Source of the DNA: Deltaproteobacteria bacterium
GTDB taxonomy: Bacteria; Desulfobacterota_B; Binatia; UBA9968
Direction of reading: 5' to 3'
Length of the DNA stretch: 24,683 nt
Assembly: GCA_016193385.1 (NCBI GenBank)
Contig: JACPSF010000151.1
Coordinates: 1 to 24,683 of the forward strand
A model generated the notes under the pieces. That model was given only the letters and a program-made list of their open reading frames with translations, did no database searches and was not told where the DNA came from. Position numbers and translations under genes: made by a program. Every line of letters begins with the position of its first letter. Positions within the stretch are counted from its first letter, which is position 1. Shown piece after piece: positions 15,215 through 23,210 of this stretch.

Positions 15215-16021
15215 TCACGTCGTCGACCCTATGGCGGCCGCGGGAGTCCCGCTTGCGGTGGCCAGCATGGCACGAATCTCGAGCGTGTAGGCGCCAAACC
15301 TGCTCGAACTCATCATTTCGACGGTTCGAGGCCGGGCAAGGTCGATTCCCAGCTTCTGAATCACCCTGCCGGGACGGGGTGACATCACGACCACATAATC
15401 TGACAGTAAAACCGCCTCCTGAATATTATGGGTGACAAACAGGACGGTCTTTTTCCTCTCGCCCCAGATCCTCAATAGCTCGAGATCGAGTTCATCGCGG
15501 GTCATGGCGTCGAGGGCACCGAAGGGCTCATCCATGAGGAGAAGCCGCGGATCGGTCACCAGGGCCCGGCAGAGGGAAACCCGTTGCTGCATGCCGCCGG
15601 AAAGCTGGTGGGGATACATCTCCTCGAAGCCTTGCAGCCCGACAAGCCGCACGAGAGAGCCGGCTTTTTCCAGGTAGGGCGCTCGATCCAGCCTGGCAAA
15701 CTCCACGGGCAGCATGATGTTGCCGAGCACGGTCTTCCATTTGAGGAGCACCGGCGCTTGGAAAACCATTCCGACGTTCTCCAGCGGGGCGTCGACGGTT
15801 TTCCTGCTCACCTCGATCCTGCCCGAAGTCATCGGCAGCAACCCGGCGATGATCTTCAGGAGCGTGCTCTTGCCGCACCCGCTGGGACCGACGATGGACA
15901 CGAACTCCCCTTCATCGACCTCGAAAGAGATGTGCTCCAGGGCTTCAACGTCCTTCGCCGCGCTGCGAAAAACTTTGAAAACATCCTCAACCACGATGAG
16001 GGGAGGCACTCCCGGACCCAA
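15215..16021 (-). CDS. NitT/TauT-type ABC transporter ATP-binding protein
   Basis: A 268-aa ABC ATPase with Walker A GPSGCGKST, Q-loop GMVFQAPVLLKW, signature LSGGMQQR, Walker B LLLMDEPFGALD and switch VTHNIQEAV. These forms are typical of the SsuB/TauB/NrtD branch that powers uptake of sulfonates, nitrate, taurine or thiamine precursors. It is the last gene of a three-gene importer operon, after the permease and binding protein. TTG at 16021 gives the listed start, and GTG at 16009 is an alternative; AGAAGG precedes both. The substrate cannot be read from the ATPase. Confidence 0.9.
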   Translation of the reverse strand: MGPGVPPLIVVEDVFKVFRSAAKDVEALEHISFEVDEGEFVSIVGPSGCGKSTLLKIIAGLLPMTSGRIEVSRKTVDAPLENVGMVFQAPVLLKWKTVLGNIMLPVEFARLDRAPYLEKAGSLVRLVGLQGFEEMYPHQLSGGMQQRVSLCRALVTDPRLLLMDEPFGALDAMTRDELDLELLRIWGERKKTVLFVTHNIQEAVLLSDYVVVMSPRPGRVIQKLGIDLARPRTVEMMSSSRFGAYTLEIRAMLATASGTPAAAIGSTT

Positions 16022-16033
16022 GCCTTCTAACCT

Positions 16034-17059
16034 TTACTTCTTGATGAACTGATTGGTGTAGACCTCCTCGAGCGAAACCTTTCTCGCCACATCGAAGAAT
16101 TCGTTGGTGATCTTGACGGTCTTCTCCATGATGTCAGGTTTCATGTAGCCAAACCCCGACGCCAGCGACTCGGGCGGTATGAAGACCTCCTCGACCGCGT
16201 TTTTGAGCTGGGTGCGCGTGAGCTCCTTATCCAGCTCAGGCTTGTGCTTGAGTAGGATACTCAGCGCCTCCTCCTGATGGTCTCGGGCATACTTTAGTCC
16301 TTCCATCGTTCCCTCCACGTAGGCCCGAATCATCTCGGGCCGACGCTTCACGTCCTCTTCCTTGACCACAAGGGAGCCGCTGTAGATATCGAGACCGTTC
16401 TCCCGCATGAACACGCGCTTGAGCTTCATGCCCTGCTTCGTCGCAGCCCGCTCCGCCACCTCGTCGTTCGAGGCACGAAACATAATGATGAAGTCGGCCT
16501 TTTTGGCCACCAGCGCGGCCGGTTGGAGGGCCGGCGCGGTTTCCTGGATCTTGATCGATTTGAAATTGATGTTGTTGACCCGGCAGAAGGCCGGCATCAG
16601 AAACCACTGCGCCTGGCCCGGGCTGATGGCCCACGACTTTCCCTCAAGATCCTTCAGCGTCTTGATGTTCGTGTCTTCTCGCCACATGATCGTGGTCGGA
16701 ACATAACCGAGCTGGGCCACCGATAGAACAGCCGCTCCTCTCGATCGGGCAACGATCGCCGTCGAGAAGTCGGCGAAACCGAGGTCAGCGACGCCGGCGG
16801 CGATGTTGCGCAGCGTGTCCGCCGAGCCCGCGCCCGCTTGAATGGTCACGTTAAGCCCTCGCTTTGCGTAAAAGCCCTTCTCTAAGGCGGCGAACCAAAT
16901 CGCATGCTTCCCGCCGATGATGAAGTCAACACGGATGGTTGCGGCCTGCTTGTCACCGGATGGCTGCGCTGCATGAACGGTCAAGCCACCAGCCACGACC
17001 AGGACCGCAGCCAAAGACAACGCGACCCGAAACAAACGAAAAGTCTTCCTCTTCTCCAT
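16034..17059 (-). CDS. NMT1/THI5-like ABC transporter substrate-binding protein
   Basis: I place the start at ATG 17059, preceded by a strong AGGAGGT, rather than the longer frame from 17122. This gives 341 aa with a clear signal peptide: KRK, a hydrophobic core to about residue 24, and a likely cut after VHA. The mature part follows the SsuA/NMT1 pattern: GGKHAIWFAALEKGFYAKRG, then GSADTLRNIAAGVADLGFAD (ligand contact) and the TLKDLEGKSWAISPG segment. It would bind a small ligand in the periplasm for the adjacent permease. Many such proteins occur in soil bacteria with unknown ligands, and I cannot name this one. It lies between the permease (24 bases before) and the ATPase (12 bases after). 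Confidence 0.9.
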   Translation of the reverse strand: MEKRKTFRLFRVALSLAAVLVVAGGLTVHAAQPSGDKQAATIRVDFIIGGKHAIWFAALEKGFYAKRGLNVTIQAGAGSADTLRNIAAGVADLGFADFSTAIVARSRGAAVLSVAQLGYVPTTIMWREDTNIKTLKDLEGKSWAISPGQAQWFLMPAFCRVNNINFKSIKIQETAPALQPAALVAKKADFIIMFRASNDEVAERAATKQGMKLKRVFMRENGLDIYSGSLVVKEEDVKRRPEMIRAYVEGTMEGLKYARDHQEEALSILLKHKPELDKELTRTQLKNAVEEVFIPPESLASGFGYMKPDIMEKTVKITNEFFDVARKVSLEEVYTNQFIKK

Positions 17060-17082
17060 GACTCTACCTCCTCTTTCCACGA

Positions 17083-17859
17083 TTAAAATGAGCCTTCGAG
17101 CTGGCGCACTTCCGCGCTCCACGGGGCCAGCTTCCTTTGCAGTACGTCCACGGCCAGGAAAAGGCCGAGGGAGAGCAGGGCAAGAATGAGCAGGATGACC
17201 AAGGCAAAGGCCGTATCTAGGCTGTAGTTGGCCTGCAGGATCAGATATCCCAGGCCTTCATTGGCAGCCACAAACTCGGCCACGATCGCTCCGGTGACCG
17301 AAAGAACGATGGCGACCTTAATCCCGGCGAACATGTAAGGCAGGGAATTCGGAAGCCGGATTTTTTTAAAAATATCGAGCTGTGAACCCCGGCTGATGCG
17401 TGCAAGATCGATTAGCTCCGGCTCCACTTCCTTCAGTCCGACGACCGTGTTGACGACAATCGGGAAGAAAGCGACGAGAAATGCTATGGCGATTTTCGAA
17501 AAAAGTCCGTATCCGACCCAGATCACCATCAGCGGCGCAAAGGCGCTCTTGGGCATGGCATAAAGGATCACGATGAGCGGATAAATGGTGTTCTGCAGGT
17601 GGCGCGAATAAACCACGCCAATGGCGAAAAGAACTCCCAAGGTAAAAGAAAGCGCAAATCCTCCTACGGCCTCCAGGAAGGTAATCCAGGCGTGCTTGCC
17701 CATGATGAAAAACTTGGCTGAAAAGGCGGTGTAAAGGGCCCGCGGGGGCGGCAGGATAAAGGCGGGAACTTGGATGATCTCGACCAAAATCTCCCACAGC
17801 ACGATCAGCGCCGCGAAGAAGATCAACGGCTCCGCTATGTTTTTGGCAGAAAACTTCAA
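17083..17859 (-). CDS. NitT/TauT-type ABC transporter permease
   Basis: A 258-aa inner-membrane protein of the binding-protein-dependent transport (SsuC/TauC) family, with about six helices. The ATPase-docking EAA-type loop reads LARISRGSQLDIFKKIRLP, and an IVAEFVAANEGLGYLI segment follows, a hallmark of this branch. The start is TTG at 17859 and no ATG or clear Shine-Dalgarno is nearby. It heads the permease, binding protein, ATPase operon. A sigma70-like promoter lies just upstream. Confidence 0.9.
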   Translation of the reverse strand: MKFSAKNIAEPLIFFAALIVLWEILVEIIQVPAFILPPPRALYTAFSAKFFIMGKHAWITFLEAVGGFALSFTLGVLFAIGVVYSRHLQNTIYPLIVILYAMPKSAFAPLMVIWVGYGLFSKIAIAFLVAFFPIVVNTVVGLKEVEPELIDLARISRGSQLDIFKKIRLPNSLPYMFAGIKVAIVLSVTGAIVAEFVAANEGLGYLILQANYSLDTAFALVILLILALLSLGLFLAVDVLQRKLAPWSAEVRQLEGSF

Positions 17860-17879
17860 GTAAGCAACACTCGGGGCAA

Positions 17880-17908
17880 ACGTTAAAGCAAAGTGTACGT
17901 AGTGTCAA
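17880..17908 (-). promoter_or_regulatory. Candidate promoter of the ABC importer operon
   Basis: On the minus strand, TTGACA (17908-17903) is followed after 17 bp by TAACGT (17885-17880), a 3/6 match to the -10 consensus. It sits 21 bases before the permease start. Confidence 0.4.
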
Positions 17909-17949
17909 GGAATCACGGGCCGCAAGACCGCCCATGAACAGGCTCGCAG

Positions 17950-19104
17950 CTAGGAGTCCTCCTTTTTCAACTGGCTTTTTTCCAACAGCGTCGCGCGCCT
18001 TTCATCCACGGAGCTCGTTTCCTGACGCAGGTACCTCTCGATGATCCGCTTGAGCCTTGGCTCCACGATGTAATGCATGCTGGCGGTCTGTTGGGGGTCA
18101 AGGCCTCGCATCTGCTTGAAGCTCCCCCCGGCGCCGGCCTCAAAGCGCTGCAGTCTTTTGCGGATGCAATGCTCGATGGCGGCGTAATAGCAGACGTTGA
18201 AGTGCAAATAGCGCTGCTCCTCGAAGGCGCCCCAGTAGCGACCGTAGAAGGCCTCATGGTCCTGGACGTTAAAGGTCCCTGCAATGATTCTGGATTCCCT
18301 TTCCGCCAGGATCAAGCAAAGATTGGGTTTGAAGCGCCGCGCCAGTTCGCTAAAAAACTCGCGGGTGAGGTACTGCCGACCGTAGTACAACTTATCGAGG
18401 TGACCTTTATACAGCTGAAACATGGTGGAGAGATGAGCCGGCGTCAGCTCCTCACCTTCAATCGCCCGAATGGATACTCCCTGCTGCAAGAGCTCGCGGC
18501 GTTCCCGCTTGACCTTATTGCGCCGGTCGCTGCGGAATGCGCTGAGATAGTCGTCAAATGTGCCGTAGTCGCGATTCTGCCAGTGAAACTGGAGGCCGGT
18601 TCGGCGAATAAAGCCAAGTTGTTGCAACAGCTCGGCCTCGTCCGCCAGGCAAAAATTGATATGGACCGATGAGATCTTGTTTTCCTCCGCGATGCGCACC
18701 AGAAGCTGTCCCAGCACTCGGACCAGCTCCGGCCTGTGGGCACGGCTACTCGTAAGAAATCGCAGTCCCGTGACCGGGGTGAAGGGAACGCCCACCAGTA
18801 ACTTCGGATAGTAGCTGACGCCGAGCTCACGCGCGAGCTCAGCCCACTCATAATCAAAAACGAATTCCCCCTGGCTGTGAAGCTTCAGGTACATGGGGCA
18901 TGCCCCAAGCAGCTCTCCGGGCTTTTCAATGACGACGTGATGGGGCAACCACCCGGTCCGCTCCTCAACGCAACCGGCCCCTTCGAGGGCATCCAACCAG
19001 TCCCATTTCACGAAGGGAGAACCCCCGCCTACAAGCCGGTCCCAGTCCTCTCGGCGCACTTCGCTGATCTTGCGGATGATCTTGACCGTCGCTGAATGGT
19101 CCAT
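17950..19104 (-). CDS. DUF482 family (FemAB/GNAT-like) protein
   Basis: A 384-aa soluble protein of the DUF482/COG3146 family. Typical stretches are SPFVKWDWLDALEGAGCV near the N-terminus, HVVIEKPGELLGACPMYLK, GVPFTPVTGLRFL, and the C-terminal FYGRYWGAFEEQRYLHFNVC and FEAGAGGSFKQMRGL. The family is annotated as peptidoglycan-related by distant resemblance to FemAB aminoacyltransferases, but the substrate is not established. It is followed, in transcription, by the ABC operon on the same strand after 90 bases; the importer's own promoter suggests separate control. It is divergent from the DUF1178 gene. Confidence 0.88.
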   Translation of the reverse strand: MDHSATVKIIRKISEVRREDWDRLVGGGSPFVKWDWLDALEGAGCVEERTGWLPHHVVIEKPGELLGACPMYLKLHSQGEFVFDYEWAELARELGVSYYPKLLVGVPFTPVTGLRFLTSSRAHRPELVRVLGQLLVRIAEENKISSVHINFCLADEAELLQQLGFIRRTGLQFHWQNRDYGTFDDYLSAFRSDRRNKVKRERRELLQQGVSIRAIEGEELTPAHLSTMFQLYKGHLDKLYYGRQYLTREFFSELARRFKPNLCLILAERESRIIAGTFNVQDHEAFYGRYWGAFEEQRYLHFNVCYYAAIEHCIRKRLQRFEAGAGGSFKQMRGLDPQQTASMHYIVEPRLKRIIERYLRQETSSVDERRATLLEKSQLKKEDS

Positions 19105-19152
19105 TAAGGCGAGATTGTATCATCAACTGGCCCGCCGGGGAACTCGCGGGGG

Positions 19153-19181
19153 TTGACAAATAAACTAAAGGAACTTATTGG
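19153..19181 (+). promoter_or_regulatory. Candidate promoter for the DUF1178 gene
   Basis: TTGACA at 19153-19158, a 17-bp spacer, then TATTGG at 19176-19181 (3/6 match). It lies 22 bases before the ATG in the divergent 100-bp gap. Confidence 0.35.
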
Positions 19182-19203
19182 TTAGGCTGTAATACGAGTC
19201 TTT

Positions 19204-19644
19204 ATGGTCGTCTACGATCTCATCTGCCAAAAGAACCACCGTTTCGAAGGGTGGTTCCCTAACTTTGAGAGCTATCAGGAACAGGTTGCGCAGGGGCAAA
19301 TTACCTGCCCGGCCTGCGGCACCACAGACGTCGAAAAGCTCCCGCACGCCTGCGCCGTGCATGTCAAGCGAGAGGATAATAGACCGCAGCCGGCGACGGA
19401 AAAGCCCCCTTCCGAACCCGTTTCCGAAGCAGACGCGAAAGAGCTTTTGCTGCGGCTCCACCATTACGTGCGGGCAAATTTCGAAGACGTCGGCCCGCGC
19501 TTCGCCGAAGAGGCACGCCGGATTTTCCATGGTCAATCTGAGCAAAGACCCATCCACGGCACCTCAACCTCCGAGGACCGGGAGGAACTCGACGAGGAGG
19601 GGATTCCATACGTTGCCCTTCCCAAACCTGAACTGGACAGCTAA
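19204..19644 (+). CDS. DUF1178 family zinc-ribbon-like protein
   Basis: A 146-aa protein of DUF1178. It opens with MVVYDLICQKNHRFEGWFPN, with C9 and H12 and, further on, CPACG (C37-C40), suggesting a metal site. A variable, Pro/Glu-rich linker follows, then a conserved helix LLRLHHYVRANFEDVGPRFA and the C-terminal GIPYVALPKPELDS. The function is unknown; the family occurs widely in proteobacteria. No Shine-Dalgarno is evident. The gene is monocistronic or leads to the cyclase gene 145 bases on. Confidence 0.88.
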   Translation: MVVYDLICQKNHRFEGWFPNFESYQEQVAQGQITCPACGTTDVEKLPHACAVHVKREDNRPQPATEKPPSEPVSEADAKELLLRLHHYVRANFEDVGPRFAEEARRIFHGQSEQRPIHGTSTSEDREELDEEGIPYVALPKPELDS

Positions 19645-19789
19645 CTCCTCGCCCACCGAAGACATCCCCTCGAGTGTCACTGAAAACCCGATACCGCGCC
19701 AGCGCCATTCGGCCCCAAGATAACCCTTGTCAGGATCCTTTCTCTTACTTACAATCGGCCACTAATCTTAGGAGTGCCAGGAGAACCCG

Positions 19790-20419
19790 ATGAAGTACTA
19801 TGACATATCGCTGAATCTGTCGCCCGAGACCGTTCGCTGGGTCACCTCGCCCCCGTTTGAGCTGATCGGGCGGCGGCGGATGAGCGGAGGAGACCTGAAC
19901 AATTCCTCAGCGGTGAGCATGAGCGTCCATTCCGGCACGCACGTGGATGCGCCGTTCCACTTTGTCCCGGATGGAGCAGCCATCGATGACCTGCCGCTTG
20001 AGCTTTTCATCGGACCGGCTCTCGTGTGCGCGATCGACGGCGGAAAGACGATCACCGCAGAGCACGTCGCGCAACTCCCGCTGGAGGGAGAGACCCGAGT
20101 TCTCTTCAAAACCCGCAACTCCCGCCTGCTGCACCAGCCAAACTATGATCCGGATTTTATGGCATTCTCCGTCGAGGGGGCCCGAGCCCTGGTCGACCGG
20201 GACGTTAAACTGGTCGGTTTGGACTATCTCTCCGTGGCGCACGCCGACGAACAGGTGCCGGTCCATCGGGCCTTCCTGGACCACGGCGTGGCCCTCCTCG
20301 AAGGTGTCGATCTCTCCCAGATTAATCCTGGGCGTTACGAACTCATCTGTTTTCCCATCCGCCTTCGCGGCTCAGACGGCGCCCCTTGTCGTGCCGTCCT
20401 ACGCGATCTCGAAAGCTAG
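19790..20419 (+). CDS. Cyclase/kynurenine-formamidase-like metal-dependent hydrolase
   Basis: A 209-aa protein of the cyclase family (PF04199). The metal-binding motif H47-SGTH51-VD53-APFH57 is intact, matching the HxGTHxDxPxH signature, and the later LVGLDYLSV and HADEQVPVHRAFLDHG segments fit the family. Members include bacterial KynB kynurenine formamidase and other hydrolases, so the substrate is not fixed. No kynurenine genes are adjacent, which argues against a firm KynB call. CAGGAG lies seven bases before the ATG. A 92-aa gene follows after 12 bases. Confidence 0.87.
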   Translation: MKYYDISLNLSPETVRWVTSPPFELIGRRRMSGGDLNNSSAVSMSVHSGTHVDAPFHFVPDGAAIDDLPLELFIGPALVCAIDGGKTITAEHVAQLPLEGETRVLFKTRNSRLLHQPNYDPDFMAFSVEGARALVDRDVKLVGLDYLSVAHADEQVPVHRAFLDHGVALLEGVDLSQINPGRYELICFPIRLRGSDGAPCRAVLRDLES

Positions 20420-20431
20420 GCCGGAGACCCC

Positions 20432-20710
20432 ATGGAAAAGATCGACATCGTTCAAAAGAATGCGGAAACCTTCGCAGTAACCGTGAGCGCGGCAACCACG
20501 ACGACGCACACGGTCAAGCTTAAGCCAGATTATTATCAAAAGCTGACCGGCGGCAGTGTGACGCCGGAAACTCTCATCAAGATATCTTTTGAGTTTTTGC
20601 TGGAGCGAGAATCAAATACGATGATTCTATCCAGCTTCGATCTCCCCCTTATCGGTCGATATTTTCCCGACTATGAAGGAACGCTTCTCCAAAAACTGGG
20701 GGGGAGGTAG
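20432..20710 (+). CDS. Small conserved-looking protein of unknown function
   Basis: A 92-aa acidic-to-neutral soluble protein beginning MEKIDIVQKNAETFAVTV. It has a Thr-rich strand, then PETLIKISFEFLLERESNTMILSSF (quoted in part: ETLIKISFEFLLERES) and FDLPLIGRYFPDYE. The alternation suggests a compact alpha/beta domain. I do not recognise the family with certainty; similar short proteins follow cyclase-like genes in other genomes. CCGGAG lies before the ATG. It is probably co-transcribed with the cyclase gene. Confidence 0.7.
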   Translation: MEKIDIVQKNAETFAVTVSAATTTTHTVKLKPDYYQKLTGGSVTPETLIKISFEFLLERESNTMILSSFDLPLIGRYFPDYEGTLLQKLGGR

Positions 20711-20790
20711 CTGCCATCACACCATCACACAAGGTCAAAAATCGGGGTAAACGATTTTTTTACAAACTTATCGGAAATGAAAGATTTTTC

Positions 20791-20809
20791 TTGCCCACTA
20801 AGTGGGCAA
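20791..20809. promoter_or_regulatory. Perfect 9-bp dyad (operator-like)
   Basis: TTGCCCACT-A-AGTGGGCAA is a perfect inverted repeat with a single central base. It is not followed by a T-run on either strand, so it is not a simple terminator. It fits a dimeric repressor site, although no regulator gene is adjacent. Confidence 0.45.
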
Positions 20810-20823
20810 ACGGCTTAGACCTG

Positions 20824-20892
20824 CTTTCCACAAGGCGTCGGCGTCACGTTACGGCGAGTTATCGACAGGTTATCAACAGCTTCTGTGGAAAT
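20824..20892. promoter_or_regulatory. Cluster of four DnaA-box-like 9-mers
   Basis: Against TTATCCACA: CTTTCCACA (20824, 7/9), TTATCGACA (20859, 8/9), TTATCAACA (20870, 8/9) and, on the minus strand, ATTTCCACA (20892-20884, 7/9). The middle two are 11 bp apart, on the same helix face. The A/T-rich stretch lies to the left. Whether DnaA binds is untested. Confidence 0.35.
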
Positions 20893-21007
20893 TGAACCGG
20901 CTTGATCTCTTTCATCATCTTACGGTGATCTCGCTGTCGATGGCGCTCTCCCAGAACTATACTGATGGAATTAAATAAGTTGACATCAAAACCCCTCTCG
21001 CTCTGCT

Positions 21008-21054
21008 AAATCCCCCTCTATCCCCCTTTACCAAAGGGGGAGAAAGGGGGATTT
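21008..21054. repeat. Long C/G-rich hairpin repeat
   Basis: Arms 21008-21029 and 21033-21054 pair over 22 bp with two mismatches around a 3-nt loop. Similar CCCCCT/AGGGGG palindromes are common intergenic repeats in environmental bacteria. It lies between convergent genes and could act as a two-way transcription barrier. Confidence 0.7.
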
Positions 21055-21131
21055 GAGGGAGGATTGGATGATTATGGTAATTTTCTTCTTTCCTTCGCTA
21101 TAGTTCATGAGGATGACCATTCCCCATCTCC

Positions 21132-21440
21132 TCAGCGGTGGGCGCGCAGTTCAGCCGCCGTGAACGCACCGATGCCCATCACCTGGTGGATCTCCCACTC
21201 AATGAGGTCGAAGCTGCACAATCCCGCTTCGGTGTAAGGGTCGCCAGCAGCAATGCGCTCGGCCTCTTGCCGCGATCCCGCCCGGATCACATAGATGCCC
21301 AGTTTGCGGTCCGGCGTCGGTCCAGAGAAAAGAATTTTCCCCGCTTCGTGCTGCTGTTTCATCCAGACCAGGTGTTGATCTAAGCTGACGGTCCATTCCT
21401 CGCGCGGCTTGACGCTTCTTCGAAGGACTAGATACCACAT
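21132..21440 (-). CDS. YciI family protein
   Basis: A 102-aa protein of the YCII-related family, a ferredoxin-like fold. It reads MWYLVLRRSV, then a conserved HLVWMKQQHEAGKILFSGP, the family's GxPxxA-type turn, and IAAGDPYTEAGLCSFDLIEW with the invariant GDPY Asp. The function is not settled; members are often proposed as small enzymes or binding proteins. GGAGGAGG lies before the ATG. It is divergent from the cupin gene. Confidence 0.88.
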   Translation of the reverse strand: MWYLVLRRSVKPREEWTVSLDQHLVWMKQQHEAGKILFSGPTPDRKLGIYVIRAGSRQEAERIAAGDPYTEAGLCSFDLIEWEIHQVMGIGAFTAAELRAHR

Positions 21441-21597
21441 CGATAACCTCCTCCGTCTAGTTATTTCATACTAACGCCGGTCGATCTCGACTTCCTCCTC
21501 ATCGATAGGCTCCGCGTGCCCTTGGTGTCAAGAGAAAAAACCAGCTTGCAGACCCGGACCAGCGATGTTAGAGGGCTGGTAGAAAGGGAGGAACGCT

Positions 21598-21948
21598 ATG
21601 CAAGTCGTCAGGATCTTTACGGGAAGCGATCAACGGTCTCACTTCGAGGACATAGAACTTAAATTCGGCGGCGAGCCCACTATGCTCGCGACCGAAACCC
21701 AACCCGCCAAGACGATCGCTTTCCGCTCCTCTGCCCGAGGTACCGTCCTCGATTGGCACCCTGCCCCGCGTCGCCAGTACGTAATCACCATCTCCGGCCA
21801 ATGGGATATCGTGTGCGGCGACGGAACGACGCGCCGGTTTAAGCCCGGAGACGTCATGCTGGCAGACGACCTGACGGGTCAGGGCCACATCGCCCGGGTG
21901 GAAGGAAACGAACCCCACATTTTCATCACCGTCCCGCTGGCAGATTAA
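21598..21948 (+). CDS. Small cupin-like protein
   Basis: A 116-aa protein with a predicted beta barrel: VLDWHPAPRRQYVITISG then GDGTTRRFKPGDVMLADDLTGQGH, typical of a cupin core with PGD and a following His. The usual first-motif histidines are mostly absent, so metal binding is uncertain. GGGAGGA precedes the ATG. The PQQ-dehydrogenase-like gene begins five bases after its stop, so the two are one operon. Confidence 0.78.
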   Translation: MQVVRIFTGSDQRSHFEDIELKFGGEPTMLATETQPAKTIAFRSSARGTVLDWHPAPRRQYVITISGQWDIVCGDGTTRRFKPGDVMLADDLTGQGHIARVEGNEPHIFITVPLAD

Positions 21949-21953
21949 AAGCC

Positions 21954-23090
21954 TTGGGACGAAACAGCGTGGCGCAATCGTTTCGAAGGGTCCTCTTTGT
22001 TCTCTTGATCGGCGCAAGCCTGGCTTGCCTGCCGCCGCCGGCGATGCTGTCCGAATCCATGGCGGCATCGGAGGTCGGAGTTGTAGCCGGAGGGCTGGAA
22101 ACACCTTGGGCCATTACCTTTGCTCCCGACGGCCGCATCTTCCTTACCGAAAGGCCCGGCCGCATCCGGATCATCAAGGACGGAAAACTACAAAAAGAAC
22201 CATGGATGATCCTGGATGCCTACGAAGTGGGAGAAGCGGGGCTCTTGGGGTTGGCCTTGGATCCGGAGTTCTCGCGCAACCGTTTTGTCTACGTCGCTTA
22301 TACTTACCGCGATAGCTCCGGCCGGCTAAAGAACCGCTTGGCGCGGCTACGCGACGATCCGGCTACAGGCAAAGGTATAATGGATAAGATCCTGGTAGAC
22401 GGCGTTGCCGGAAGTAACAACCACAACGGCGGGCGGGTGAAGTTCGGACCCGATGGAAAGCTCTACTGGACCACAGGTGACGCACAGAACGCGCGCCTTT
22501 CCCAGGATATCTCCGCACTGAACGGAAAGATCTTGCGCCTCAATCCGGACGGGACGATTCCATCAGACAATCCCTTGGGCAAATCACCGGTCTATTCCTA
22601 CGGCCACCGAAACCCGCAGGGATTGGCTTGGCAACCTGGCACAGGGCGTCTCTACGCCACCGAGCATGGGCCAAGCGGCTTTCAAGGCTGCTGCATGGAT
22701 GAGGTGAATCTAATCGAACCGGGGAAAAACTACGGCTGGCCGGTGATCCGGGGCGACCAGACTCAGGAGGGGATGGTCGCGCCTGTTCTTCACAGCGGAG
22801 AGAGCGAAACCTGGGCTCCCGGCGGCGCGACCTTCGTGAGGCACGGCCCCTGGGCAGGGTCGCTCCTTTTCACCGGCCTGCGCGGTCAGTCTCTTTACCG
22901 GTTAGTACTCGACCCCAAGGAGCCGCGCAAGGTGGTTTCATTTGAGCGCCTCTTCGTGCGCCAGTTCGGCCGGCTGCGAGATGTGGCCGAGGGACCAGAT
23001 GGCGCAATCTATCTTCTCACCAGCAACCGAGACGGCCGCGGCAGACCCGCGCCCGATGACGATCGAGTGCTGAGGCTTACGTTCAAATAG
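21954..23090 (+). CDS. PQQ-dependent sugar dehydrogenase-like protein (exported)
   Basis: A 378-aa protein of the soluble glucose dehydrogenase/Asd-like family (six-bladed propeller). After an N-terminal signal region (hydrophobic about 12-25, with a possible lipobox-like C near SLAC) come LETPWAITFAPDGRIFLTER, GEAGLLGLALDPEF, NNHNGGRVKFGPDGKLYWTT (with the catalytic-type His), GHRNPQGLAW (Arg) and DEVNLIEPGKNYGWP. It would oxidise a sugar in the periplasm using PQQ; some family members do not bind PQQ. Start is TTG at 21954, with GTG at 21969 as an alternative. It follows the cupin gene by five bases. Confidence 0.85.
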   Translation: MGRNSVAQSFRRVLFVLLIGASLACLPPPAMLSESMAASEVGVVAGGLETPWAITFAPDGRIFLTERPGRIRIIKDGKLQKEPWMILDAYEVGEAGLLGLALDPEFSRNRFVYVAYTYRDSSGRLKNRLARLRDDPATGKGIMDKILVDGVAGSNNHNGGRVKFGPDGKLYWTTGDAQNARLSQDISALNGKILRLNPDGTIPSDNPLGKSPVYSYGHRNPQGLAWQPGTGRLYATEHGPSGFQGCCMDEVNLIEPGKNYGWPVIRGDQTQEGMVAPVLHSGESETWAPGGATFVRHGPWAGSLLFTGLRGQSLYRLVLDPKEPRKVVSFERLFVRQFGRLRDVAEGPDGAIYLLTSNRDGRGRPAPDDDRVLRLTFK

Positions 23091-23210
23091 ATGACACCGG
23101 ACGGCTTGACCAATAACTTGACTTATACCCGACTGATCTGTAACCACCGGCTCATACCCTTTCGGCTCGGTTTCATGATTACGCCGTAGCTATTGCCCGA
23201 TGACGTCAAA

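Larger units (their letters stand above)
20711..21131. other. 421-bp non-coding gap between convergent genes
   Basis: No credible gene is present. It holds an A/T-rich stretch (about 20750-20790), a perfect dyad, a cluster of DnaA-box-like 9-mers and a long C/G-rich hairpin, each listed separately. Flanking genes converge, so most of it is not a promoter region. Confidence 0.6.

Noticed and set aside
20980..21009. TTGACA upstream of the long hairpin as a promoter
   Set aside because: No acceptable -10 and no plus-strand gene downstream within 600 bases.
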